Source of the DNA: JAEULH01 sp963805915
Lineage (GTDB): Bacteria > Pseudomonadota > Alphaproteobacteria > Rhodospirillales > Defluviicoccaceae
Assembly (NCBI GenBank): GCA_963805915.1
Contig: CAWDWD010000021.1
Location: forward strand, 186,001-250,000
Length of the DNA: 64,000 nt
Reading direction: 5' to 3'
The stretch's first letter is position 1. Each line of letters begins with the position of its first letter. A program made the translations under genes and the position numbers. Below the pieces are notes generated by a model, which worked only from the letters and a program-made list of their open reading frames with translations, was not told the DNA's origin and did not search any database. Of the stretch, positions 45,625 through 55,026 are shown one piece after another.

Positions 45625-48216
45625 ATGGATTTCGAGAAGTACACCGAGCGCTCGCGCGGGTTTATTCAGTCGTCGCAAACGCTGGCGCAGCGCAGCTCTC
45701 ACCAGCAGATCACGCCGCTGCATCTGCTCAAGGTGCTGTTGGACGACAAGGAGGGGCTGGCCGCCAACCTGTTGCGGGCGGCGGGCGGCGATCCGGCGCG
45801 GGCGCTGCGCGACGTCGAGGCTTCGCTGGCGAAGCTGCCCAAGGTCGAAGGCTCCGGCGCCGGCCAGGTTTATCTGGCGAGCGACTCGGCGCGGCTGTTC
45901 GAGCAGGCCGAGCAGATCGCAGACAAAGCCGGCGACTCCTTCGTCACCGCCGAGCGGCTGCTGCTCGCTCTCGCGCTGGCCACGGGAACGCCAGCGGCGA
46001 AGATCCTCGCCGACGCCGGTATTACGCCGCAAGCGCTGAACCGGGCGATCGAGGAGATCCGCAAGGGCCGGACGGCGACCTCGGCGACGGCGGAAGACTC
46101 CTACGACGCGCTGAAGAAGTACGCCCGCGATCTGACCGCGGCCGCGGCCGACAACAAGCTCGATCCGGTGATTGGCCGCGACGAAGAGATCCGCCGGACC
46201 ATCCAGGTGCTGTCGCGGCGGACCAAGAACAACCCGGTTCTGATCGGCGAGGCCGGCGTCGGCAAGACAGCCATTGCCGAGGGCCTGGCCCAGCGGATCG
46301 TCAACGGCGACGTTCCCGAAACTCTGAAGGACAAGCGGTTGATGGCGCTCGACCTCGGCGCTTTGGTCGCCGGCGCCAAGTTCCGTGGTGAGTTCGAAGA
46401 GCGGCTGAAGGCCGTCCTCGGCGAGATCACCGCGAGCGAAGGCGACATCATTTTGTTCATCGACGAAATGCACAGCATCGTCGGCGCCGGCGCCGCCGAG
46501 GGCGCGATGGATGCGTCTAACTTGCTTAAGCCCGCCCTGGCGCGCGGCGCGCTGCACTGCGTCGGCGCGACCACGCTCAACGAATACCGCAAGTACGTCG
46601 AGAAGGACGCGGCGCTCGCCCGCCGGTTTCAGCCCGTGTTCGTTGCCCAGCCGAGCGTCGAGGATACGATATCCATCCTGCGCGGGCTGAAGGAAAAGTA
46701 CGAACTCCATCACGGCGTGAGGATCACCGACGGCGCGTTGGTCGCCGCGGCGACGCTTTCGAACCGCTACATCACCGACCGTTTCCTGCCCGACAAGGCG
46801 ATCGACCTGATGGACGAAGCGGCAAGCCGGCTGCGGATGCAGGTTGATTCCAAGCCCGACGAGGTCGACGAACTCGACCGGCGGATCATCCAGCTCAAGA
46901 TCGAGCGCGAGGCTTTGCGCAAGGAGGATGACAAAGCCTCGCGCGAGCGCCTCGCCCGGCTCGAAACCGAGCTCTCCGATCTGGAGGAGCGCTCAGACGA
47001 GCTGACGGCGCAGTGGCAGGCCGAGAAGAACGCCCTGGCCGGCGCGACGAAGATCAAGGAGGAGCTGGACCAGGCGCGCGCGTCGGTGGAGCGGCTGATG
47101 CGCGATGGCCACTACGAAAAGGCCGGCGAGCTCCAGTATTCCGTCATCCCGGGGCTCGAACGGGCATTGCGGACCTCCGAGGCGAGCGAGCAGCATCGGA
47201 TGCTGGAACAGGCGGTCACCGCCGAGCATGTCGCCGGCGTGGTCTCGCGTTGGACCGGGGTTCCGGTCGAACGCATGCTCGAAGGTGAGCGCGACAAGCT
47301 GTTGCGGATGGAAGACAACCTGCGCAAACGCGTGGTCGGCCAGGAGGAGGCGTTGCGCGCGGTCGCCGATGCCGTGCGGCGGGCCCGCGCCGGGCTCCAG
47401 GATGCAAACCGGCCAATCGGCTCGTTCCTGTTCCTGGGCCCCACCGGCGTCGGCAAGACCGAACTATGCAAGGCGCTGGCTGAGTTCCTGTTCGACGACG
47501 ATGCAGCGATGCAGCGCATCGACATGTCGGAATACATGGAAAAGCACAGCGTCGCGCGGCTGATCGGCGCGCCTCCCGGCTATGTCGGCTACGAGGAAGG
47601 CGGCGCGTTGACCGAGGCGGTGCGCCGGCGGCCCTATCAGGTGATCTTGTTCGACGAGGTCGAAAAGGCCCACCCGGACGTCTTCAATGTGCTGCTTCAG
47701 GTGCTCGACGACGGCCGTCTGACCGACGGCCAGGGCCGCACCGTCGATTTCCGCAACTCCATCATCGTGCTCACCTCCAACCTTGGCGGCGACATTCTTG
47801 CCGCGCAAAGCGAGGGCCGCGATTCCAGCGACGTGCGCGATCAGGTCATGCAGATCGTCCGCGCCGCGTTCAGGCCCGAGTTCCTCAACCGCCTCGACGA
47901 GATCATCCTGTTCCACCGGCTGTTTCCCGAACAGATGGGCGCGATCGTCACGATCCAGCTACGGCGGCTCCAGGCGCTGCTTGACGAGCGCAAGATCACC
48001 TTGGACCTGCAGCCTTCGGCGCTGGAGTGGCTGGCCCGCGCCGGCTACGACCCGATGTATGGCGCGCGGCCGTTGAAGCGGGTGATCCAGCGCTCGCTGC
48101 AGAACCCCCTGGCCAGCGCGATCCTGGAGGGCCGGATCAACGAGGGTGACCGCGTCCCGGTTACCGCCGACGATGATGGCTTGGTGATCGCCGACGTTCC
48201 CGCGGAAGCGGCCTGA
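45625..48216 (+). CDS. clpB: ATP-dependent disaggregase ClpB
   Basis: 863 residues, the usual length. An N-terminal domain is followed by the first AAA domain, with Walker A in LIGEAGVGKTAIAEG and the Walker B DE in LFIDEMHSIVGAG. The long coiled-coil middle domain (about 405-525: ERLARLETELSDLEERSDEL) follows, and the second AAA domain has Walker A in FLGPTGVGKTELCKAL. ClpB works with DnaK to rescue aggregated proteins. A typical heat-shock gene, consistent with the rpoH 2 kb upstream. Confidence 0.97.
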   Translation: MDFEKYTERSRGFIQSSQTLAQRSSHQQITPLHLLKVLLDDKEGLAANLLRAAGGDPARALRDVEASLAKLPKVEGSGAGQVYLASDSARLFEQAEQIADKAGDSFVTAERLLLALALATGTPAAKILADAGITPQALNRAIEEIRKGRTATSATAEDSYDALKKYARDLTAAAADNKLDPVIGRDEEIRRTIQVLSRRTKNNPVLIGEAGVGKTAIAEGLAQRIVNGDVPETLKDKRLMALDLGALVAGAKFRGEFEERLKAVLGEITASEGDIILFIDEMHSIVGAGAAEGAMDASNLLKPALARGALHCVGATTLNEYRKYVEKDAALARRFQPVFVAQPSVEDTISILRGLKEKYELHHGVRITDGALVAAATLSNRYITDRFLPDKAIDLMDEAASRLRMQVDSKPDEVDELDRRIIQLKIEREALRKEDDKASRERLARLETELSDLEERSDELTAQWQAEKNALAGATKIKEELDQARASVERLMRDGHYEKAGELQYSVIPGLERALRTSEASEQHRMLEQAVTAEHVAGVVSRWTGVPVERMLEGERDKLLRMEDNLRKRVVGQEEALRAVADAVRRARAGLQDANRPIGSFLFLGPTGVGKTELCKALAEFLFDDDAAMQRIDMSEYMEKHSVARLIGAPPGYVGYEEGGALTEAVRRRPYQVILFDEVEKAHPDVFNVLLQVLDDGRLTDGQGRTVDFRNSIIVLTSNLGGDILAAQSEGRDSSDVRDQVMQIVRAAFRPEFLNRLDEIILFHRLFPEQMGAIVTIQLRRLQALLDERKITLDLQPSALEWLARAGYDPMYGARPLKRVIQRSLQNPLASAILEGRINEGDRVPVTADDDGLVIADVPAEAA

Positions 48217-48268
48217 TGTTCGGCCGCGGCGCGCGTTGAATTGGAGACAGGTTGAACCGGAGACTGGT

Positions 48269-49666
48269 TCAGCGCGACGCGGCAGCGGCGGTGACGGTAA
48301 CGGCGTTGTCATGGCCAAGGGCGGCGAATTGCCGGTCGGCCATGGCCATCGTCGCCGCGAACCGGGTCATCTCGTCGCCGTTCAGGCTAACCTGGGTCAC
48401 GGACTGGGCCTGCAGCGGATCGATCTGCTGGCCGTCGACCATGAACTCGTAATGCAGGTGCGGGCCGGTCGACATTCCGGTGCTGCCGACCTGAGCGATG
48501 ACCTGTCCCTGCTTGACCACGCTGTTCTGCCGCAGGCCGGGCGCGAAGCGGCTGAGATGGCCGTAGGCGGTGGCGGTGCCGCCGGTATGGTCGATCCGGA
48601 TGTAGTTGCCGTAGCCTTTGTTGCGGCCGATGAATGTGATTCGGCCGTCGCCCGCGGCGAACACCGGCGTGCCTGTCGGCGCCGCAAAGTCGATGCCCCG
48701 GTGCATCCGGCTGTAGCCGAGAATCGGGTGGCGGCGCATCCCGAACTGCGAGGATAGCCGCGCCCCGTCGACGGGCGTTCGCAGCAGTTCCTTGCGCGCG
48801 CTCCTGCCGTCCGGCGTATAATACCCGGCCGTGCCGTCGGCGGTGACATGGCGGTAGAGCGCGCGCGGCTGACCGCTGAGGACAAGCCGCGCGTAGATGA
48901 GATCGCCGGTGCCGAGGACAGCGCCGTCGCGGCCTCTAAGTTGCTCGAACATCACCGAGAAGCGGTCGCCTGGGTGGAGGTCACGCTGAAAATCGACATC
49001 CCACGAAAACGCCCGGATCATTTCGCTGACGATGGCGTCGGGGATCCGCGCCCGGGCGGCGTCGGCATAGAGGCTTGAAGTGATCTCGCCGCCGGCGGCG
49101 ACCGCCGATCGCCCAGTGGCGAGATCGCGCAGGCAAGCGTCGTAGCCGCCGTCAAGATCGCGCGAGACCCTGACTTGATGGCGGGCATCGGTCGCCAGAG
49201 CAAGCGCCATCAGCGTTTCAGAGTTATCCCGCGGATCGGGAATAAGCGTCAGCGCGAGCGATTGACCGGCGCGCAGCGATCGCGGATCGAACACCGCGCG
49301 CAGCGCGGATATGGCCGCCGCGCCGTCATTGGCAGCGACGCCGCCACGCCCGAGCACCCCCGAAAGGGTGTCGCCGGGACCAACCTCGAGACTGCGATGC
49401 ACGGCGGCCGGGTCGTGCGCCGGCTCGGCTTCGTCGGCGGACACGGCGTCACGCAGCGCGTCGTCGGCCGGAGCCACCATCACCGTTTGCGTCGGCATAT
49501 CGATCTCGCCGGCGGCGTTCGCCGGCGCGCTCCAGTGACTTGACAGGACGCTTGCCTCGGTCGGCTCGTCCGGCGCGGTGCCGAGAATGGCGCCGACCGA
49601 TCCGCCAAAACAGGTGAGCCCCGCAACCAGCGTCAACGCGGACGGAAACAGCCGCGTTGTGCTCAT
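48269..49666 (-). CDS. M23-family (LytM) peptidase
   Basis: 465 residues. It has an N-terminal membrane/signal segment (ALTLVAGLTCFGGSVGAIL), a LysM-like or opacity-associated middle (EVGPGDTLSGVLGRGGV), and a C-terminal LytM domain with zinc residues in SRMHRGIDFAAPTGTPV (HxxxD) and GPHLHYEFMVDG (HxH). It probably cuts or regulates peptidoglycan cross-bridges in the periplasm during division or envelope growth. Confidence 0.93.
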   Translation of the reverse strand: MSTTRLFPSALTLVAGLTCFGGSVGAILGTAPDEPTEASVLSSHWSAPANAAGEIDMPTQTVMVAPADDALRDAVSADEAEPAHDPAAVHRSLEVGPGDTLSGVLGRGGVAANDGAAAISALRAVFDPRSLRAGQSLALTLIPDPRDNSETLMALALATDARHQVRVSRDLDGGYDACLRDLATGRSAVAAGGEITSSLYADAARARIPDAIVSEMIRAFSWDVDFQRDLHPGDRFSVMFEQLRGRDGAVLGTGDLIYARLVLSGQPRALYRHVTADGTAGYYTPDGRSARKELLRTPVDGARLSSQFGMRRHPILGYSRMHRGIDFAAPTGTPVFAAGDGRITFIGRNKGYGNYIRIDHTGGTATAYGHLSRFAPGLRQNSVVKQGQVIAQVGSTGMSTGPHLHYEFMVDGQQIDPLQAQSVTQVSLNGDEMTRFAATMAMADRQFAALGHDNAVTVTAAAASR

Positions 49667-49868
49667 GAGCCGGCCGAAGCACTGGCGGGTTCTAGCCCAC
49701 GATCACTCTGGCTCAAATCGCGCCCCTGTTCTTCGCCTGATTGGAGTAATCAACATTGCCGTATGCGTCGTCGGTGTCAAGAAGCACCCGCCCCGGCGGC
49801 GCCAGCGCTACTTCCGCTGGTGCGCTTTCTCCTTCTCGTCACAACCTTTTGCGTTGATACCGGCCAAA

Positions 49869-52800
49869 TCACGAGCAACCGGTGGTCGCGCCGCAGGTCA
49901 TGCACTTCAGGCAGGTGCCGTTGCGCACCAGGGTGAAGTTGCCGCATTCGCCACACGAATCGCCCTCGTAGCCTTTCATCCGAGCATGGCGCGAGAAGTC
50001 GCCGTGAATATGGATGTGCTCCGACAAGGCGGCTTGGCCATGAACGAGGGTCGTAGCCTCGCCGCCGCCGAGGCCGCGCGTGGCATCAGGAGCGTGAATC
50101 GCCGCGCCGCCAAAATCGCTTGCGAAATCGCTCCTGACATCGCCGCCACCACCGGCGTCGCCGCCGCCTGTGGCCCCGGCGATGTCGCCGTCGACGCGCG
50201 TGCCGGAGTAGACCTTGAACCGGCTGCGGACATAGCCGCTGCTGGCGAGCCGATGGACGGCGGGAAGCGCGTCGGCGCCGCCGTCTCTGGTCCGCGAGGC
50301 GTCGCCGAATTCGCGATCGGGACTTCCGGGCGCGACTTCCTGCGGCTCGACGTGGGCCAGATCGTAACGGCCGCCGTAGGAGACGGCGAGTTCGCGAAAA
50401 ATGTAATCGAGAATCGACGTCGCCATCTTGATCGAATCGTTGCCCTCGACCAGGCCCGCCGGCTCGAAGCGGACGAAGGTGAAGGCCTCGACGAACTCTT
50501 CGAGCGGTACGCCGTATTGCAGACCGATGGAGATGGCGATAGCGAAGTTGTTCATCAAAGAGCGGAAGGCCGCGCCCTCCTTATGCATGTCGATGAAGAT
50601 CTCGCCCAGGCGGCCGTCTTCGTATTCGCCGGTGCGCAGGTAGACTTTGTGGCCGCCGACCTTGGCCTTCTGGGTGTAGCCCTTGCGCCGGTTGGGCAGG
50701 GTGTGGCGATCCGGGCGGCTGACGATCCGCTCGACGATCCGCTCGGCGACGATCTCGGCGCGCACCGCCGCGGGCCGGCCGGCGACCTCGTCGGCCAGTT
50801 CGGCGAGATCTTCCGGCTCGAGCAGCGACGACGACAACGGCTGCGACAGCTTTGAGCCGTCGCGGTAAAGCGCCGTGGCTTTCAGTCCCAGCTGCCAGGC
50901 CTTCATGTAGGCTTGCGCGCAGGCCTCGACCGAGGCCGCGTGCGGCATGTTGATGGTCTTCGAAATCGCACCGGTGATGAATGGCTGCGCCGCCGCCATC
51001 ATCCGCAGATGGCTGTCGACGGAAAGAAAGCGCGTGCCCTTGCGCCCGCACGGCGTCGCGCAGTCGAACACCGCGAGATGCTCGGGTTTTAGCCCCGGCG
51101 CGCCTTCCAGCGTCATCGCGCCGCAGACGTAGGTGTTGGCGGCGTCGATGTCATCGCGGCCGAAGCCGAGCGAAGACAGCAGGCAGAACGAGACGTCGTC
51201 GAGCTTGTCCGGAGCGATGCCGAGAGTCTCGACGCAGAACGTTTCGCCGAGCGTCCACTTGTTGAAGGCGAAGCGGATGTCGAACGCTTCCCGCAGGCCG
51301 CTCTCGACCCGGGCAATGGCCTCCTCGGTGAACCCCTTGGCTCTGAGCGCTTCGGGATTGATCGCCGGCGCGCCGCGCAGCGTCGCGTTGCCGACGGCGT
51401 AGTCGACGATCCGCCCGACCCCGTCGCGGTCATAGCCGAGCCGCGCCAGGGCGAGGGGCACCGTCCGGTTGATGATCTTGAAATAGCCGCCGCCGGCGAG
51501 CTTCTTGAACTTCACAAGCGCGAAATCGGGCTCGATCCCGGTGGTGTCGCAGTCCATGACCAGGCCGATAGTCCCGGTCGGCGCGATGACCGTCGTCTGG
51601 GCGTTGCGGAAGCCGTGCGCCTCGCCCAGGGCCAGCGCCTCATCCCATGCGGCGCGGGCGGCGGCGACCAGGGCGTGATCGGGCACACAGGCGCCGTCGA
51701 GGGGGACCGGTAGGACCGACAGTTCCTCGTAGCCCTGGCTTTCGCCGCGCGCCGCCCGACGATGATTGCGAATGACCCGGAGCATGGCCTCGCGGTTGCG
51801 CTCGAATCCGGCGAAGGCCCCCTGCTCGGCCGCCATCGCCGCGGACGTCGCGTACGCGGTCCCGGTCATCAGCGCACTGATGGCGCCGCAGGTGTTGCGC
51901 GCGGCGTCGGAGTCGTAGGGCATCCCGGCCGCCATGAAGTAGCAGCCGATGTTGGCGAAGCCGAGACCGAGGGTCCGGTAGGTGTAGGATTGTTCGGCTA
52001 TCGTGCGCGACGGGAACTGCGCCATCAGTACGGCGATTTCGAGAACGACCGTCCACAGCCGCACGGCGTGGCTGAATGCCGCGATGTCGAGGCCGCCGTC
52101 GGCGCGCTGGAACGCCATCAGGTTCAGCGAGGCGAGATTGCACGCGGTGTCGTCGAGAAACATGTACTCCGAGCACGGGTTGGACGCGTTGATGCGCCCG
52201 CTCTCGGGGCAGGTGTGCCAGTCGTTGATGGTGGTGTCGTATTGCAGGCCGGGATCGGCGCTGGCCCACGCGGCGCGGCCGATCCGGTCCCACAGATCGC
52301 GGGCGCGGAGCGTCTTGGCGGCGCGGCGGTCGGTGCGGCGAATGAGTTCCCAGTTGCCGTCGCGGCGGACCTTCTCGAGGAAAGCGTTGGTGACGCGGAC
52401 GCTGTTGTTGGCGTTCTGCCCCGAAACGGTCAGGTAGGCTTCCGAATCCCAGTCGGTGTCGTATTCCGGCAGGGAGATCTCGGTGCAGCCCTGGCGGGCG
52501 AGCTCGATGATCCGCTGGATATAGCTCTCCGGAACCATCGCCCGCCGTGCGTCCAGCACAGCCCGTTTCAGCGCCGGATTGCGCCTGGGCTCGAATCGCC
52601 CATCGCCGCTTTCGCCCTTGCCGGTGACGTTTTCGCCACCGCCGCCCCCCGCTTCGCCCGCCTCCGCGCAGGCGGCGAGCACGGCGCCGAGGCACTTCTT
52701 GGTGAGCCGCGAGCCTGCGACCAGGGCCGCGACCTTCTGCTCTTCGGTGACCTTCCAGTCGATGAACGCCTCGATATCGGGATGGTCGATGTCGACGACC

Positions 52801-53654
52801 ACCATCTTCGCCGCGCGGCGGGTCGTTCCGCCGGATTTGATGGCGCCGGCGGCGCGGTCGCCGATCTTGAGGAAGCTCATCAGACCCGACGATTTGCCGC
52901 CGCCGGACAACGGCTCGTTCTCGGCGCGGAGCTTGGAAAAGTTGGTGCCGGAGCCCGAGCCGTACTTGAACAGCCGCGCCTCGCGGACCCACAGGTCCAT
53001 GATGCCGCCGTCGTTGACCAGATCGTCGCCGATGCTCTGGATGAAGCAGGCGTGCGGCTGGGGGTGCTCGTAGGCCGACTCCGATGGACGGACCTCGCCG
53101 GTCGTGGCATCGGCGTAGTAGTGCCCCTGCGCCGGGCCGTCGATGCCGTAGGCCCAGTGCAGGCCGGTGTTGAACCACTGCGGCGAATTCGGCGCCGCCA
53201 TCTGTTTCGCCAGCATGACGCGCAGTTCGTCATGGAAGGCGCGGGCGTCGGCCTCGGCTGCGAACAGGCCGCCCTTCCAGCCCCAATAGGTCCAGGTTCC
53301 GGCAAGCCGGTCAAAGACTTGCCTCGCGCTGTGCTCGCCGCTGTAGCGCTCGGCTTCGGGCAATTCGTCGAGGCGCGCGACGTCGGCTACGCGCCGCCAC
53401 AGCCATGACGGCACGCCGCGTTCCTTGACCGGCTTGAGCCGCGCCGGAATGCCGGCCTTGCGGAAGTACTTTTGCGCGAGCACGTCGCAGGCGACCTGCG
53501 ACCAGTCGGACGGCACCTCGATGTCATCCTGGCGGAACACGACGGAGCCGTCCGGATTGCGGATTTCACTGGTCAGGGTTCGGAACTCGATTCCGTCGTA
53601 GGGCGAAGCGCCGGCTGCATTGCTCTCGTCGGTGAAGTGCCGCGATATGCGCAT
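49869..53654 (-). CDS. nrdJ: Vitamin B12-dependent ribonucleotide reductase
   Basis: 1261 residues, a class II (NrdJ) enzyme. The N-terminal domain is followed by the catalytic barrel with NSPQWFNTGLHWAYG early and the active-site loop ASNPCSEYMFLDDTAC (N-x-C-x-E). ATVIAPTGTIG-type substrate loops are visible near residue 690. A C-terminal zinc ribbon (CGECGNFTL then CLKCMTCGATTG) ends it. An unusual Gly/Glu-rich stretch, EAGGGGGENVTGKGE, lies at about 335-350. It makes deoxyribonucleotides with adenosylcobalamin and does not need oxygen. A tandem pair of NrdR boxes lies upstream. Confidence 0.96.
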   Translation of the reverse strand: MRISRHFTDESNAAGASPYDGIEFRTLTSEIRNPDGSVVFRQDDIEVPSDWSQVACDVLAQKYFRKAGIPARLKPVKERGVPSWLWRRVADVARLDELPEAERYSGEHSARQVFDRLAGTWTYWGWKGGLFAAEADARAFHDELRVMLAKQMAAPNSPQWFNTGLHWAYGIDGPAQGHYYADATTGEVRPSESAYEHPQPHACFIQSIGDDLVNDGGIMDLWVREARLFKYGSGSGTNFSKLRAENEPLSGGGKSSGLMSFLKIGDRAAGAIKSGGTTRRAAKMVVVDIDHPDIEAFIDWKVTEEQKVAALVAGSRLTKKCLGAVLAACAEAGEAGGGGGENVTGKGESGDGRFEPRRNPALKRAVLDARRAMVPESYIQRIIELARQGCTEISLPEYDTDWDSEAYLTVSGQNANNSVRVTNAFLEKVRRDGNWELIRRTDRRAAKTLRARDLWDRIGRAAWASADPGLQYDTTINDWHTCPESGRINASNPCSEYMFLDDTACNLASLNLMAFQRADGGLDIAAFSHAVRLWTVVLEIAVLMAQFPSRTIAEQSYTYRTLGLGFANIGCYFMAAGMPYDSDAARNTCGAISALMTGTAYATSAAMAAEQGAFAGFERNREAMLRVIRNHRRAARGESQGYEELSVLPVPLDGACVPDHALVAAARAAWDEALALGEAHGFRNAQTTVIAPTGTIGLVMDCDTTGIEPDFALVKFKKLAGGGYFKIINRTVPLALARLGYDRDGVGRIVDYAVGNATLRGAPAINPEALRAKGFTEEAIARVESGLREAFDIRFAFNKWTLGETFCVETLGIAPDKLDDVSFCLLSSLGFGRDDIDAANTYVCGAMTLEGAPGLKPEHLAVFDCATPCGRKGTRFLSVDSHLRMMAAAQPFITGAISKTINMPHAASVEACAQAYMKAWQLGLKATALYRDGSKLSQPLSSSLLEPEDLAELADEVAGRPAAVRAEIVAERIVERIVSRPDRHTLPNRRKGYTQKAKVGGHKVYLRTGEYEDGRLGEIFIDMHKEGAAFRSLMNNFAIAISIGLQYGVPLEEFVEAFTFVRFEPAGLVEGNDSIKMATSILDYIFRELAVSYGGRYDLAHVEPQEVAPGSPDREFGDASRTRDGGADALPAVHRLASSGYVRSRFKVYSGTRVDGDIAGATGGGDAGGGGDVRSDFASDFGGAAIHAPDATRGLGGGEATTLVHGQAALSEHIHIHGDFSRHARMKGYEGDSCGECGNFTLVRNGTCLKCMTCGATTGCS

Positions 53655-53783
53655 GAAGAAATCCCGTCTCGGCTGTTGCTCACCAGGTTAAGAGGCCTTG
53701 CCGCGGTCGCGCCGCCCGCGCGACACCGACCCAGCTTGCGCCTCGATGCCGCCCGGCAAGGTGCCAAGCATGCGCCATGCTGT

Positions 53784-53827
53784 ACACTACATGGCGCGCC
53801 CGTGAGCGACGAAGACACTATATAGTG
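53784..53827 (-). promoter_or_regulatory. Tandem NrdR boxes upstream of nrdJ
   Basis: ACACTATATAGTG at 53815-53827 is a near-perfect match to the palindromic NrdR box (ACACwATATwTwGTGT type). A second, weaker copy, ACACTACATGGCG, is at 53784-53796. Their starts are 31 bases apart, the three-helical-turn spacing seen for NrdR pairs. They lie 130-173 bases upstream of the nrdJ ATG. NrdR represses nrd genes when dATP is high. Confidence 0.65.
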
Positions 53828-54056
53828 GGCCACTCCCGCTCTCCAACAACATTTTGATGCGGGCCCGCGAGGATCGAACTTTGCTCCGGCTTGCGTCGGG
53901 TAATGGGGCGTTGGGTGGTCTGAACGTGGTCGGGCGTTACGTCTGGACGGGCGTCAATGGCGGTGCCATAGTGCCGCCCGCGCGACGCTCCGCGAAGCGG
54001 CAACGCCTCGTGGCGGCCATGGATCATCGACGCAATCACGGACGGGCTCGCTTACG

Positions 54057-54410
54057 ATGGATGTCGGTACTGTTCTCCATACCTGGTTGACCGGCAAGCG
54101 GGTCGGCGGCGACAGCTACGGAAACAGGTACTATCGCAGCCGCCGTCGGCCGCGGTACGGGCGCGAGCGGCGTTGGGTCATGTTCAAGGGCCAGGCGGAG
54201 GCAAGCAAGATCCCGCCGGAGTGGCACGCGTGGCTGCACCACATGGTCGACGAGCCGTTGACCGAAGCGGCGGACGCTTATCCTTGGCAGAAGCCGCACG
54301 TGCCGAATCTCTCCGGCACCGCGCTCGCCTATCGGCCGAAGGGTCATGATCTCAGCGGCGGCAAGCGCGCTCGGGCGGCCGTCGACTACGAGCCGTGGAC
54401 ACCAAACTGA
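54057..54410 (+). CDS. NADH:ubiquinone oxidoreductase NDUFA12-type subunit
   Basis: 117 residues matching the alphaproteobacterial and mitochondrial NDUFA12 (17.2 kDa) accessory subunit: VGGDSYGNRYYRSRRR, RRWVMFKGQAEASKIPPEWH and WLHHMVDEPLTEAADAYPW. It is an assembly or stability subunit of complex I. The gene is typically found beside MlaD-like genes in alphaproteobacteria, as here. Confidence 0.9.
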   Translation: MDVGTVLHTWLTGKRVGGDSYGNRYYRSRRRPRYGRERRWVMFKGQAEASKIPPEWHAWLHHMVDEPLTEAADAYPWQKPHVPNLSGTALAYRPKGHDLSGGKRARAAVDYEPWTPN

Positions 54411-54486
54411 CCGCGCCTGTCACACCGGAGCCTCTGCCGCTGGCTTTGACGAGCGAGCCGAGCGCGGGACGTCTTCACGGCGGAGC

Positions 54487-55026
54487 ATGGTGAGAGCCGA
54501 ACAGCTTCGTGAGATTCTCGTCGGCGCGGTGGCGCTCGGCATCCTCGCTGCGATTCTCGCCGTGTTCTACAGCGGCCAGCATGTCGCCGCGCGAGCGCGC
54601 ATGGAGAGCTACAAAATCACCGCCGACTTCAATCGCATTGATGGCCTCGACGTCGGCGCCGAGGTTCGTCTGAGCGGCATTGTCGTGGGCAAGGTCGCTG
54701 CGGTCGCGCTGGCGCCGAACTACCGGGTGCGCGTCACCATGCGGATCGATCAGGGCGTCAAGGTGCCGGCGGATACCGCGGCGGCGATCCAGACCGACGG
54801 ACTGTTTGGATCGAAGTTCATGACGCTCGATCCGGGGGGCGACGAACGCTCGCTGGCCGACGGCGGCGTAATCACCTTTACCCAGGATTCGATGGTTGTC
54901 AGCGATCTGCTTGATCTGATCATCGCCGAGGGCCGCGCCGCGCGCGGGCAGGCGGCGGGATCCGCCGACGAAAATGGCCAAGCCCGCGAAGATGCCCCGA
55001 GCGGGCTGCTTGGAGGCAGTCAATGA
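54487..55026 (+). CDS. MlaD-like MCE-domain protein, first of two
   Basis: 179 residues from ATG 54487. There is one N-terminal membrane span (about 12-30) and one MCE domain: YKITADFNRIDGLDVGAEVR, LSGIVVGKVAAVAL and DGLFGSKFMTLDPGG. MlaD proteins bind phospholipids and form hexamers with an ABC transporter that works in lipid transport between membranes. The stop overlaps the second mlaD start (ATGA). No mlaE or mlaF is near. Confidence 0.85.
   Translation: MVRAEQLREILVGAVALGILAAILAVFYSGQHVAARARMESYKITADFNRIDGLDVGAEVRLSGIVVGKVAAVALAPNYRVRVTMRIDQGVKVPADTAAAIQTDGLFGSKFMTLDPGGDERSLADGGVITFTQDSMVVSDLLDLIIAEGRAARGQAAGSADENGQAREDAPSGLLGGSQ

Noticed and set aside
45361..46713. A 450-codon minus-strand frame overlapping clpB
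   Set aside because: Antisense to the N-terminal half of clpB with no domain features.
51762..53408. A 548-codon plus-strand frame across nrdJ
   Set aside because: An antisense shadow of a high-GC gene; nrdJ has full catalytic and zinc motifs on the minus strand.
53855..53900. A tRNA-like T-loop (TTCGATCCT on the minus strand)
   Set aside because: The flanking bases do not pair as a T-stem and no acceptor, D or anticodon arm can be built.
53655..54056. Cobalamin riboswitch upstream of nrdJ
   Set aside because: No B12-box-like sequence or long leader fold was recognised; the NrdR boxes explain regulation better.
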